A stretch of 35,651 bases of DNA from Desmonostoc geniculatum HA4340-LM1 (GTDB lineage: Bacteria > Cyanobacteriota > Cyanobacteriia > Cyanobacteriales > Nostocaceae). Below the pieces are notes generated by a model. The model ran no database searches, had not been told where the DNA came from, and saw nothing but the letters and a program-made list of their open reading frames with translations. The stretch covers positions 1 to 35,651 of the forward strand of contig JAHHHB010000073.1 of assembly GCA_019359545.1 (NCBI GenBank), written 5' to 3'. Both the position numbers and the translations under genes were made by a program. Below, piece after piece: positions 25,085 through 34,126 of the stretch. Each line of letters begins with the position of its first letter. Positions within the stretch are counted from its first letter, which is position 1.

Positions 25085-25588
25085 ATGAGTGCTAATCAAA
25101 TATCTCTTCGATCTGCTGATAAAAAAGATGCGTGGGTGCTGAGTGCAATTCATATTGCTGCTATCAAAGCTCTACCTGCAACTTTTTATACCGAAAAAGA
25201 GCTTTTAGCTTGGCGTAATAACCGCAACCAGCCTGATGGTTCAAATATATTAAAAAATATGAAAATGGAATCTTTGTGGGTTGCAGTGGAGGGAGATCTT
25301 GTTATGGGTTTTGCCAGTTTCGTTGTTGATGAGCTGATTGGGCTATACGTCCATCCTAGATATCAAGGTAAAGGTATTGGGCGCGCTTTAGTTGAACATT
25401 TTTGCCATCGAGCAAGCGATCGAGGTATAGATAAGGTAATTACAACTGCTAGCCTTTATGCCGAAGGATTTTATTTAAGACTGGGGTTTACTGCCATCGA
25501 AAGAGCGCCTCATTACTTAAGAAATGGGGTAGTTGTTCCAGTTACCAAGATGAGTAAAATATTAACTAGGGCGGAAGAAATAGTATAA
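25085..25588 (+). CDS. GNAT family N-acetyltransferase
   Basis: A 167-residue acetyltransferase. The N-terminal strand SLRSADKKDAWVLSAIHIAA is followed by motif A, LYVHPRYQGKGIGRALVEHF, at about 100-119 (Q-x-x-G-x-G/A acetyl-CoA loop), and by the late YLRLGFTAIER segment at about 139-149. The ending KMSKIL resembles the MxKxL ending of YafP/ElaA-like enzymes. The acceptor is unknown. There is no clear operon with the glycosyltransferase, which starts 164 bases downstream. Confidence 0.9.
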   Translation: MSANQISLRSADKKDAWVLSAIHIAAIKALPATFYTEKELLAWRNNRNQPDGSNILKNMKMESLWVAVEGDLVMGFASFVVDELIGLYVHPRYQGKGIGRALVEHFCHRASDRGIDKVITTASLYAEGFYLRLGFTAIERAPHYLRNGVVVPVTKMSKILTRAEEIV

Positions 25589-25752
25589 AAATTATGCATT
25601 ACGACTTCAAAAAATTCACAATTATAGCAGTTCATCTATAGCTTTTATTTTATTAGCATCACAGAGAACCACAAAGACTCAAGACAGTAGACATAAAATC
25701 CTAGTCCTGTTAATATAAAGCTAATAATAATTGTCTATTTAATAATCCTACA

Positions 25753-26661
25753 GTGAAAATTGCATACATCATCCTAGCACATAAATATCCTGAGCAATTA
25801 GCGCGTCTTATTCATCAACTTAATACAGAAGATGTTTCATTTTTTATACACATAGATAAAAAAGGAGATCGGAAAATTTATGACCGGGTAATTACTCTAC
25901 TCAATGATTTTCCAAATGTTTCTTTTCTCAAGAGATTCAACTCAGGATGGGGAAGTTTTGATGCTGTAAAAGCTACTCTTGAGGGAATAAAGTCAATAGT
26001 CAAAACAGGTATTTACTTTGATTATGTTATACACTTATCGGGTCAAGACTATCCAATTAAATCAAATGCACAGATCAAGAGGTTTCTAGAACATAGTAAA
26101 GGCAAAGAATTTCTAGAGTATTTCCCACTACCTTGTAGTAAATGGAAAGGTGGTGGCTTAAGAAGAGTAGATTATTGGCATATCCGTTGGAAAGATGAGT
26201 ATATTTGTATTCCTGAAAAGCGTGAGTTTAAATCGGCTATCAATTCTTTATTATATTCATTTTTGATTTCATTTTTACCTAAAAAACGTAAATTTCTTGA
26301 AGGCTTTGCTCTTTATGGAGGTTCTGCATTTTGGTGCTTAAGCGGAGAATGCGTAAAGTATATAGATGATTTTGTAAAACAAAATCCCAAGCTGATTAAT
26401 AGTTTTAATTATACTTTTATAGCAGATGAACTTTTTTACCAAATAGTGATTTTAAATTCACCTTTTAAGGACAAAATAATTAACAATCACTTAAGATATT
26501 TAGATTGGGGAAATGTTAACGCACTCCATCCCAGGATTTTAGAGAAAAAAGATTTTGAAAAAATTAGGGAATCAGAAAAATTATTCGCTAGGAAGTTTGA
26601 TCTAACTATAGACCCAGATATATTAGATATGATTGATCAAATACTGCAAGTGGACGTCTAA
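25753..26661 (+). CDS. GT14-type (core-2/I-branching, xylosyltransferase-like) glycosyltransferase
   Basis: A 302-residue enzyme of the branch family. It starts with a Rossmann-like strand (AYIILAHKYPEQLARLI), then IHIDKK (33-38), GWGSFDAVKATLEGI (65-79), the family-typical LSGQDYPIKS (95-104), GSAFWCLS (190-197) and the ADELFYQ motif with the presumed catalytic Glu (224-230). These enzymes transfer GlcNAc or xylose from UDP-sugars. There is no signal peptide or transmembrane anchor, so it would act in the cytoplasm. The start is GTG (25753). It is AT-rich like the genes nearby. Its acceptor is unknown: polysaccharide is the conservative guess, and an MAA aglycone is a speculative alternative given the sunscreen genes beginning 480 bases downstream. 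Confidence 0.85.
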   Translation: MKIAYIILAHKYPEQLARLIHQLNTEDVSFFIHIDKKGDRKIYDRVITLLNDFPNVSFLKRFNSGWGSFDAVKATLEGIKSIVKTGIYFDYVIHLSGQDYPIKSNAQIKRFLEHSKGKEFLEYFPLPCSKWKGGGLRRVDYWHIRWKDEYICIPEKREFKSAINSLLYSFLISFLPKKRKFLEGFALYGGSAFWCLSGECVKYIDDFVKQNPKLINSFNYTFIADELFYQIVILNSPFKDKIINNHLRYLDWGNVNALHPRILEKKDFEKIRESEKLFARKFDLTIDPDILDMIDQILQVDV

Positions 26662-27139
26662 CCACGCCATTGCTAGCTAAATTGTATAATGCAAATCTTC
26701 TATAGGACTATGATTTGATTTCTGAAAAAATCTAAGTAGTATGTGGGGTGTGTTACGGCGTAGCCTAACGCACCCTAAGCTTTGTGTGGCGCGTTAGGCT
26801 TTGGTATAACGGAATACAGTTCAGTTAAGCCTTTCTTTCTTTCTTCTCTTTGCGTCCTTCTCTGACGAGACGCTGCGCGAATGCGTCCTTGGCGGTAGCC
26901 TGCGGCAAGCCCCTTCGGGTCTACGTTAAAAAATTGAATTTGACCAAGAGTTTTAGCCTTAACTAAACCGTATTGTGGTATAACGCACCCTACCTATATT
27001 TCAATAATCAAATATGAGTCCTATGTAGGACTAGTAGTCTAGCGCAAAAACTTTGAGAAGTTCGTAGTCAGTACTTTAGTGCTTCAAAAATCAAGGAATA
27101 AAGTCCTCACTACAAACATATAATGACCAGCAAAATGAA
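26662..27139. repeat. Spacer filled with dispersed REP-like repeats
   Basis: This 478-base stretch has no gene. It contains GCCTAACGCACC/GCGCGTTAGGC inverted units (about 26763-26803) and a second GGTATAACGCACCCTACC at about 26976-26993. It also has a REP block (about 26860-26930) with GACGAGACGCTGCGCG and CGGTAGCCTGCGG elements, and an imperfect inverted pair around GTAGTCAGTACTTTAGTGC (27065-27083) and AATAAAGTCCTCACTAC (27098-27114). Repeat accumulation suggests a boundary between the upstream genes and the sunscreen locus. Confidence 0.6.
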
Positions 27140-27943
27140 TCAGCGATGCACTTCAATTCTAGGAAATATATCACAGTCTAGCGGCTCACCAGATTTTTTG
27201 GTTTTGAATGAATTAAATTGTGGTAAATCAATTTCTTCAAGAGGTTTGAAAGGCCACGCTTTGGGGCGATGATAATAAGTAACATCATCACCAGTCCAAT
27301 TAGTCACTACTGCACGTCGTTGTCTAGAAGATATGTTAGTTACTGAATGATGAATTGTCAGAAAATGATGAATCAAGCAATCTCCAGCCTCCATATCCCA
27401 GGAAACGATTTCCTGAGCTTGTGGTTCTACAAACCACGAGGGATTCGATCGCTCGCGTAACTCTCTGCCCCATCGATGAGAACCTTTGATATACTCTAAT
27501 CGACCATTTTCTTGGTTGACAGTATCTAGAGCCAGCCAAATTTTACAACACTGCCAGCCTTGTATAGGCCAGTAAGGTAGGTCGTTATGCCACCCAATAC
27601 GGCTATTAGCTTTCGGCTTCTTCACAAAAAAGCCGTCAGCCAAAAAGTTTAATTTTTTCGACTTTAAAACTTGAGCTGCGAGTGTTGGTAATGGAGATTC
27701 AAAAGCCAAAGCACGGAAATCAGCATCAACAAGCCATAAATTACTGGTATGCTCCGCACTGGCTTCTTGTTTCGGGGCATTCTTCTCTTCCATAAGGCCA
27801 GGAATTAATACATTCTTGTCAACTGCTGTTCGTATCCGTTCTACCCAGATATCATCCACAGCATTTTTGACGCAGATAACACCATCTCGCTCGAAAGCTT
27901 CAACTTGTTGAGGGCTAATTTTTCGTGTGTCTACTTTGAACAT
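27140..27943 (-). CDS. mysH: MysH-like Fe(II)/2-oxoglutarate oxygenase (phytanoyl-CoA dioxygenase family)
   Basis: A 267-residue PhyH-fold oxygenase. Iron ligands are His119 and Asp121 (GWHNDLPYW) and His198 (TIHHSVTN). Arg209, eleven residues further on, should hold the 2-oxoglutarate carboxylate. GDCLIHH (188-194) and GSHRWGREL (154-162) are also family features. In Nostoc linckia NIES-25 an oxygenase of this family, MysH, converts disubstituted MAAs such as shinorine or porphyra-334 into palythines. The location beside mysABCD is why I propose that role. It is transcribed away from mysA, 214 bases downstream of the MFS gene on the same strand. The symbol is inferred from family plus context; some other PhyH substrate remains possible. 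Confidence 0.75.
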   Translation of the reverse strand: MFKVDTRKISPQQVEAFERDGVICVKNAVDDIWVERIRTAVDKNVLIPGLMEEKNAPKQEASAEHTSNLWLVDADFRALAFESPLPTLAAQVLKSKKLNFLADGFFVKKPKANSRIGWHNDLPYWPIQGWQCCKIWLALDTVNQENGRLEYIKGSHRWGRELRERSNPSWFVEPQAQEIVSWDMEAGDCLIHHFLTIHHSVTNISSRQRRAVVTNWTGDDVTYYHRPKAWPFKPLEEIDLPQFNSFKTKKSGEPLDCDIFPRIEVHR

Positions 27944-28157
27944 TTTAGCTTTTTTCAGATTTTGAAATTAAACTGTTTTGGATAGCAACTGCTAAATGCA
28001 TATCAGTCGATCTCACCAAATATTTCTGGAATTGATTTTACTGGGATCAAGTTTTTGATGATATGACAAAGTTTTTCCAGTATAAAGTAGATATTCAGTG
28101 AGTAATTCTTTCTGTGGATGGACTATTTTTTGATATTCCTAGTTAAATAATTTCGCT

Positions 28158-29600
28158 CTAACTACCGATATCCTTTTTAATAATGAGTGGTATGAGTGAC
28201 GCTAGACGCAATATACCAGACACAATGAAAACTTCCATTATGCCAAAAGACCCAGCAAATTGAGCGATAAAGCCGCCTATAGTTGCTCCTAAAGCACCAC
28301 TTACCCCAGCAATAGCAGCTGCGATCGCAAAATAGATAGACTGATTTTTTACTGGTGCAATTTCTATCTGGAGATTGTTGTTACACAAATCAACTCCTCC
28401 CCAATTAGCACCAATGAAAATGTGTAACAAAGGTAACCACAGCCAGAGATCCACGAGACTAGAACCAATCAGTAGCCATAGCCACGGTATGACTGCAATG
28501 AGAATTCCTGTAGAAATTAAAATCGGACGATTGCCAATTTTATCTGCTAATTTACCCCAGAGAATCAGCATCAGCATATGTGCCCCGGCCCGCAAGCTGT
28601 TGTAGAAAGTTACCCAACTCACATCTAGATTTAGCGTATCTAGTAAGTAGAGGTTAAAAAATGGGGCACTGAGGTTAACAGCAAGCGTCCATGAGCCAAA
28701 ATAAAGCAAGAACACCAAATAATTAGAGTTTTCCCAGATGCTGCTAACTAAATCGTTTTGTGGTGTCAGTATTTGCGATAAAGAGATTGCACCAGATGTC
28801 TCCCCAAGTTCATTTGGTGACGAGTCTAGCTCAATCTCAGTAGTTTGAGATGAGCTACCATAATAAGTATTTTGTAATTGGGGATTCATATCTACCAGGA
28901 AATACTGACATCCCAAGCTCACAATCCCAAAGAAAATGCCTACTAACAAAATCATTCCATAACCTTGGATAGTCCCCCCATACCAATGTGATATGGCTAA
29001 ACCAGCTAAGGGCAAGCTAACTAACTCGGTAAGATTACCAAGGCTATTGCGTAGCCCGAAATATCTACCTCGCAACTGTCGTGGGACTAACATTGCTATC
29101 CAACTCAAGCATGATGCAATTGCTAGTCCCCCTAAAAGATGGCTACCTAGAAGAATCGAAAGCGACAATATCACCAATTGGTTAGAATTCAGCGCTCCCC
29201 AGCTAAAGCTAACAATGCCAATGACTAAAATTAGCCAGAGTAATCGAGCAATGCCGTGTGTCCGCAATGAATACTGAAAGCGGCTGGTGCTACGTTCCGA
29301 TAAGTAAGCACCTATCGGCTGAAACAGATGTGCCAACATAGGGATAGAGGACACCAGGCCAAAGACCACCGGACTGGCATCCAATTCGACCAAAAAATTA
29401 CCCAGCAAAACTCCGCCAGTGGCAACAGCGAAAACTGCTGCGAAAACACCATCGGCAGTGGAAGCCCTCAAACTGGTGCGAATAGCATCTTTAGAAATAC
29501 CAGAACTGGGTATTGAACTAGGAGAAAGTGTTGATGGTGAAGCAACCTCGGCGATTTCTACAGAAACAGGTGCGCCTGTTTCAACCGGAACAAAATCCAT
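28158..29600 (-). CDS. MFS transporter, candidate MAA transporter
   Basis: A 480-residue membrane protein of the major facilitator superfamily. A Ser/Pro-rich cytoplasmic N-terminus (1-40) is followed by two blocks of about six helices each (about 48-235 and 305-475). They are separated by a hydrophilic loop (about 238-300) containing a Ser/Glu-rich segment. RGRYFGLRNSLGN (about 178-190) and GKLADKIGNRP (about 352-362) are the MFS loop motifs between helices. The gene sits between the mysH-like gene and mysA, facing away from mysABCD across an 849-base spacer, so it could share regulation with both. Export or cellular partition of MAAs is inferred from position only. Confidence 0.85.
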   Translation of the reverse strand: MDFVPVETGAPVSVEIAEVASPSTLSPSSIPSSGISKDAIRTSLRASTADGVFAAVFAVATGGVLLGNFLVELDASPVVFGLVSSIPMLAHLFQPIGAYLSERSTSRFQYSLRTHGIARLLWLILVIGIVSFSWGALNSNQLVILSLSILLGSHLLGGLAIASCLSWIAMLVPRQLRGRYFGLRNSLGNLTELVSLPLAGLAISHWYGGTIQGYGMILLVGIFFGIVSLGCQYFLVDMNPQLQNTYYGSSSQTTEIELDSSPNELGETSGAISLSQILTPQNDLVSSIWENSNYLVFLLYFGSWTLAVNLSAPFFNLYLLDTLNLDVSWVTFYNSLRAGAHMLMLILWGKLADKIGNRPILISTGILIAVIPWLWLLIGSSLVDLWLWLPLLHIFIGANWGGVDLCNNNLQIEIAPVKNQSIYFAIAAAIAGVSGALGATIGGFIAQFAGSFGIMEVFIVSGILRLASLIPLIIKKDIGS

Positions 29601-30449
29601 AAATCTAGTACTGAAAAAAAATAATAGCGAAGCATCCCAATTAGAGCCTATCTATAAAATCCATAAAAGGGGAAGGGGGGAAACAGACAGGTAAAGAGAA
29701 GCTGATGGCTTAAAAATAGGGATTTCTCATCAGAACACCTGAAATTAGCCGCACAGGCACTAACAAGAAAATTTTTTTTTCTTTTAGGACTTACGCAAAA
29801 CTAGACGCTGTAGGGGCAATTCATGAATTGCCCCTACCTGAAAATCAGAGTTTTGGCAACCTTATCACATGGATGATGTCGTCTTTTCTCGCTACCCAAA
29901 GATTGATCTACTAAATGTCCCTCAAATCGCCAAATCCTCTAAATTTACTTTTTTATTGCAAATCTACCTTTGGTGTAGGTGCAATATTTGAAAAATAGTG
30001 ATATGTTAACTAATGTAAACGAGCGTTTAAGCTTTTTAAGCAAGTAAAACCATTCTTCTATCTTGCTTGTAAACCGTTATTCAGCTACTTTAAGTCCGTA
30101 ATCCTTGAGGCTAGACATAGCATTAACAGTCCGATAATCTGAAAAAATCTATGAAGTTTTGTTGCGTACATTTGCCAGATTCTTAAGGTTCAGCAAAGAC
30201 TTAAGTCCTTTTGCTGTGCCGATGAAATGACAGTAAATGCACTTGATTTCTAGTGCTATATTTTGTCGTTTCTAAATCTGCAATCCAACGAAACTTCATT
30301 GAGATATACCTGTTTTTCCTCATGAATCACGGGCAATTAACTTGCAACATCAGTTTAGCAAGTTAAATCACCATCTTTGAGAAGTGCTTACACTTCATAA
30401 TGGCATCGAAATCAAACTTACAATTTCTTTCAACTAGAGGGTAAAATCT
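29601..30449. promoter_or_regulatory. Divergent control region between the MFS gene and mysA
   Basis: This 849-base spacer has no gene. It includes a lone MITE terminus AGGACTTACGCA (29786-29797), a 28-base perfect palindrome (29810-29837), and AT-rich DNA up to mysA that must hold its promoter. I cannot place -10/-35 elements with confidence. The ribosome-binding GAGGG (30437-30441) of mysA is clear. Confidence 0.5.
29810..29837. repeat. 28-base perfect palindrome, GTAGGGGC-ended
   Basis: The ends GTAGGGGC and GCCCCTAC enclose the core AATTCATGAATT, whereas the sister palindrome at 12250-12277 has the core GAACGGCCGTTC. It lies 211 bases upstream of the MFS start codon in the divergent region. 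Confidence 0.9.
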
Positions 30450-31682
30450 GTGAGCATCGTTCAAACAAAACTTCAAGCTACTGAAAATACATTTCACGTA
30501 GAAGCTTATGAAAAGATTGAGTATGACTTAGTTTATGTAGACGGTATTTTTGATATCGCCAATCCAGAACTTGCAGAAACATATAAAAGTTTTGGAAGAT
30601 GCTTGGCCGTTGTCGATACTAATGTCAACCATTTTTACGGCAGTCAAATTGAGAAATATTTCCGGTATTACGGTATCAATTTGAGGATTTTTGCTCTAAC
30701 GATTAGCGAACCAAACAAGTCTATGCAAACCTTTGAGAAAATCATAGATGTGTTCGCAGACTTCAAATTAGTACGAAAAGAGCCAGTCTTAGTAATAGGT
30801 GGTGGTTTAATTACAGACGTTGTAGGGTTTGCTTGCTCTACCTATCGCCGTAGTAGTAATTACATCCGGATTCCTACTTCTTTAATTGGTTTGATTGATG
30901 CTAGCGTCGCTATCAAGGTAGCAGTTAACCATCGGAAGCTGAAAAATCGTTTGGGTGCTTACCACGCTTCTCAAAAAGTGTTTTTGGACTTTTCTCTGCT
31001 GGGGACATTACCAACAAATCAAGTGCGTAATGGAATGGCAGAATTAGTCAAAATTGCGGTAGTTGCTCATGGGGGTGTGTTTGAGTGGTTAGAAAAGTAT
31101 GGCGAAGAACTGCTTGACACTCACTTTGGGAATATTGATGCAACTCCAGATATTAAAGAAATAGCTCACCGTGTGACTTACGAAGCGATCAAAAAGATGT
31201 TGGAGTTAGAAGTACCTAACCTCCGCGAACTAGATTTGGACAGAGCAATTGCTTATGGACATACCTGGAGTCCGACTTTAGAACTGGCACCACGGATACC
31301 GATGTTTCATGGACATGCAGTGAGCATCGATATGGCTTTATCTGCAACCATCGCAGGCAATAGAGGCTATATCACCATTGAAGAACGCGATCGCATTATA
31401 GGATTAATCAGTCGTTTGGGGCTGGCTCTCGACCATCCTTTATTGGATGAAGAACTATTATGGGACGCTACTGAATCTATCACCCTCACACGAGATGGTT
31501 TGTTAAGAGCTGCTATGCCTAAACCGATTGGTACCTGCTTCTTTGTGAATGATTTGACACGGGAAGAATTGGCACAAGCTTTAGCAGACCATAAACAACT
31601 TTGCGCTACCTATCCTCGTCGTGGTGAGGGTGTAGATATGTACCCCGTTTATCAGACAGAACTAGTTGGGAGTGCAAAATAA
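30450..31682 (+). CDS. mysA: Demethyl-4-deoxygadusol synthase
   Basis: A 410-residue sugar-phosphate cyclase of the dehydroquinate-synthase superfamily. It converts sedoheptulose-7-phosphate to demethyl-4-deoxygadusol, the MAA core. The NAD-binding segment VLVIGGGLITDVVGF (113-127) and RIPTSLIGLIDASV (140-153) are typical. Likely zinc ligands are Glu198 (NGMAELVK), His271 (GHTWSPTLE) and His287 (MFHGHAV). The GTG start follows GAGGG (30437-30441) at a spacing of eight. Its stop codon overlaps the mysB ATG by one base, so the two are translationally coupled. The identity rests on the superfamily motifs together with the adjacent O-methyltransferase and ATP-grasp genes, which distinguish it from EEVS or DHQS. 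Confidence 0.95.
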   Translation: MSIVQTKLQATENTFHVEAYEKIEYDLVYVDGIFDIANPELAETYKSFGRCLAVVDTNVNHFYGSQIEKYFRYYGINLRIFALTISEPNKSMQTFEKIIDVFADFKLVRKEPVLVIGGGLITDVVGFACSTYRRSSNYIRIPTSLIGLIDASVAIKVAVNHRKLKNRLGAYHASQKVFLDFSLLGTLPTNQVRNGMAELVKIAVVAHGGVFEWLEKYGEELLDTHFGNIDATPDIKEIAHRVTYEAIKKMLELEVPNLRELDLDRAIAYGHTWSPTLELAPRIPMFHGHAVSIDMALSATIAGNRGYITIEERDRIIGLISRLGLALDHPLLDEELLWDATESITLTRDGLLRAAMPKPIGTCFFVNDLTREELAQALADHKQLCATYPRRGEGVDMYPVYQTELVGSAK

Positions 31683-32518
31683 TGTCTACTACTATTACCA
31701 AGCCCACAGCTAGACCAGTCACACCGGTAGGAATCTTAGCCAAGAAGTTAGAAGCTGTTGTTCAAGAGATTAACCAACGCACAGATTTACCTGCGGAGTT
31801 AGTCGCTAACCTCAATGAAGCATGGCGTTTGGCAGCTGGTTTAGATCCTTACTTGGAAGAATATACGACCCCTGAATCAGCCGCTTTAACTGCACTTGCC
31901 GAAAAAACATCCACAGAAGCGTGGCAAGAACACTTTAGTGAAGGCACAACAGTACGACCTCTAGAACAAGAAATGTTGTCTGGTCATGTAGAAGGACAAA
32001 CCCTGAAAATGTTTGTTCATATGACCAAAGCTAAAAGAGTACTGGAAATAGGAATGTTCACAGGTTATTCTGCACTAGCAATGGCAGAGGCACTACCGAA
32101 AGACGGAGTGCTAGTTGCCTGCGAAGTAGATCCCTTTGCCGCAGAAGTTGGACAAGTAGCTTTTAATCAATCTCCTGATGGTCAAAAAATCCGGGTGGAA
32201 TTAGGGTCAGCTCTGCAAACCTTAGATAAGTTGGTAGCCGCTGGAGAATCATTCGATCTAGTGTTTATTGACGCAGATAAAAAGGAGTACATAACCTACT
32301 TCCAAACATTGCTAGATACTAATTTGCTAGCACCATCAGGATTTATTTGTGTAGATAACACACTCCTGCAAGGAGAGGTTTATTTACCCGGACCACAACG
32401 CAGTGCCAACGGCGAAGCGATCGCTCAATTTAATCGTACCGTAGCACTCGACCCCCGCGTAGAACAGGTAATACTACCCCTACGAGATGGCTTGACGATT
32501 ATCCGCAGAACTGCCTGA
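31682..32518 (+). CDS. mysB: 4-deoxygadusol-forming O-methyltransferase
   Basis: A 278-residue class I SAM-dependent methyltransferase of the CCoAOMT-like group. It methylates demethyl-4-deoxygadusol to 4-deoxygadusol. The SAM-binding glycine motif is VLEIGMFTGYSALAMA (120-135), the acidic ribose-binding segment is CEVDP (147-151), and FIDADKKEY (195-203) with DN (225-226) would hold the divalent metal. An N-terminal helical extension (about 1-60) precedes the core. The start overlaps the mysA stop, and mysC follows within zero to six bases, so the three form one operon. Confidence 0.95.
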   Translation: MSTTITKPTARPVTPVGILAKKLEAVVQEINQRTDLPAELVANLNEAWRLAAGLDPYLEEYTTPESAALTALAEKTSTEAWQEHFSEGTTVRPLEQEMLSGHVEGQTLKMFVHMTKAKRVLEIGMFTGYSALAMAEALPKDGVLVACEVDPFAAEVGQVAFNQSPDGQKIRVELGSALQTLDKLVAAGESFDLVFIDADKKEYITYFQTLLDTNLLAPSGFICVDNTLLQGEVYLPGPQRSANGEAIAQFNRTVALDPRVEQVILPLRDGLTIIRRTA

Positions 32519-32524
32519 TTGACT

Positions 32525-33919
32525 ATGGCACAATCTATTTCTGTTCCTTCTTCACCTGCTATACCGTCTCTTGCTGTAGAGACAAAAATAGCCGTAATTA
32601 TCCAAAACATTTTGACTTTGGCGTTGCTGTTATTAGCACTGCCAATCAATGCCACCATCGTTATAGTAACTTTGTTGTGGTATAATATATCCCATCCTTT
32701 CCAACATTCAGCTACCAAAGCCGCAAACCCCAAAAATATATTAATTAGTGGGGGCAAAATGACCAAAGCTTTACAACTAGCGCGGTCATTCCATGCTGCT
32801 GGACACAGAGTTGTGCTGCTAGAAACCCACAAATATTGGCTGTCTGGGCATCGATTTTCCGAAGCAGTGGATAGGTTTTATACTGTTCCTGCGCCCCAAG
32901 AAAACCCAGAACGCTATACTCAGGCTTTGATAGACATCATCAAACAAGAGAATATAGATGTCTATATTCCTGTCACCAGTCCATTGGGTAGCTACTACGA
33001 TTCTCTGGCTAAACCATTGCTGTCAGAATACTGTGAAGTATTTCACTTTGATGCAGATGTTACCCAGAAATTGGATGATAAATTTGCCTTTGCCGAAACA
33101 GCGCGATCGCTTGGTTTATCAGCACCTAAATCTTTCAAAATTACCTCTGCCGAACAAGTTCTAAATTTCGACTTCTCCCAGGAATCTCGCAAATATATCC
33201 TCAAGAGTATTCCTTACGATTCAGTACGACGTTTAGACTTAACCAAGCTTCCCTGCGCCACCCCTGAAGAAACAGATGCATTCGTTAGAAGCTTGCCAAT
33301 CAGTCCGGAAAAGCCTTGGATTATGCAAGAATTTATTCCTGGGAAGGAATTTTGTACCCATAGCACTGTCCGGGATGGTGAATTACGATTGCACTGCTGC
33401 TGTGAATCTTCAGCCTTTCAAGTCAACTATGAAAACGTTGAAAATTCCCAAATCAGGGAATGGGTAAGGCATTTTGTCAAAGAACTGAAACTTACAGGAC
33501 AGATTTCCTTTGACTTCATTCAAGCTGAGGATGGCAGAGTTTACGCCATTGAGTGTAATCCCCGCACACACTCTGCAATTACTACTTTTTACGACCATCC
33601 CAAAGTTGCCCAAGCCTACCTTGATAAAGAACCAATGGCTGAAACATTACAGCCATTACCAACGAGTCAACCAACTTATTGGACTTATCATGAAGTCTGG
33701 CGTTTGACTGGCATCCGTTCTTTCACACAATTGAAAAAATGGATTGCAAATATTTGGCGGGGAACTGATGCAATTTATAAATCAGACGATCCTTTACCGT
33801 TTTTAATGGTGCATCATTGGCAAATTCCTTTACTCTTGATCGATAATTTACGTCGGTTCAAAGGCTGGACGCGCATAGACTTCAATATCGGTAAATTAGT
33901 AGAATTGGGGGGAGATTAG
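32525..33919 (+). CDS. mysC: ATP-grasp ligase forming mycosporine-glycine
   Basis: A 464-residue ATP-grasp enzyme that joins glycine to 4-deoxygadusol. An N-terminal hydrophobic stretch (about 28-55, including LALLLLALPINATIVIVTLLW) could anchor it in a membrane. The ATP-grasp core follows, with ISGGKMTKALQLAR (about 72-85), YILKSI (the ATP-binding Lys), WIMQEFIPGKEF, ISFDFI and IECNPRTHSA (the metal-binding Glu/Asn). I take the ATG at 32525; a TTG at 32519 directly after the mysB stop is an alternative that adds two residues. It is the third gene of the tight mysABC operon. Confidence 0.95.
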   Translation: MAQSISVPSSPAIPSLAVETKIAVIIQNILTLALLLLALPINATIVIVTLLWYNISHPFQHSATKAANPKNILISGGKMTKALQLARSFHAAGHRVVLLETHKYWLSGHRFSEAVDRFYTVPAPQENPERYTQALIDIIKQENIDVYIPVTSPLGSYYDSLAKPLLSEYCEVFHFDADVTQKLDDKFAFAETARSLGLSAPKSFKITSAEQVLNFDFSQESRKYILKSIPYDSVRRLDLTKLPCATPEETDAFVRSLPISPEKPWIMQEFIPGKEFCTHSTVRDGELRLHCCCESSAFQVNYENVENSQIREWVRHFVKELKLTGQISFDFIQAEDGRVYAIECNPRTHSAITTFYDHPKVAQAYLDKEPMAETLQPLPTSQPTYWTYHEVWRLTGIRSFTQLKKWIANIWRGTDAIYKSDDPLPFLMVHHWQIPLLLIDNLRRFKGWTRIDFNIGKLVELGGD

Positions 33920-33950
33920 GACTGAGGCTGAGTGAAAGTATGATTTAGTG

Positions 33951-34079
33951 TCACGCAAAGGCGCAAAGGCGCAAAGAATAAGAGCTTGAATTAATGATTT
34001 TTTGGTGTTGCACAAACAAGGGGTGAAATTTATCTAAAACTCCTGATTCTCTCTGCGCCTGGAGCGTCTCTGCGTGAGA
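33951..34079. repeat. Imperfect inverted repeat between mysC and mysD
   Basis: The left arm, TCACGCAAAGGCGCAAAGG and following bases (33951-33976), is nearly complementary to the right arm around CTGCGCCTGGAGCGTCTCTG (34050-34079). This is a common cyanobacterial CGCAAAGG-type repeat. It lies inside the 207-base gap before mysD and could weaken read-through. Confidence 0.65.
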
Positions 34080-34126
34080 TAAATTATCCCGCTTTCTGTG
34101 CAATGTTTTAAATAGGAACATGAATC

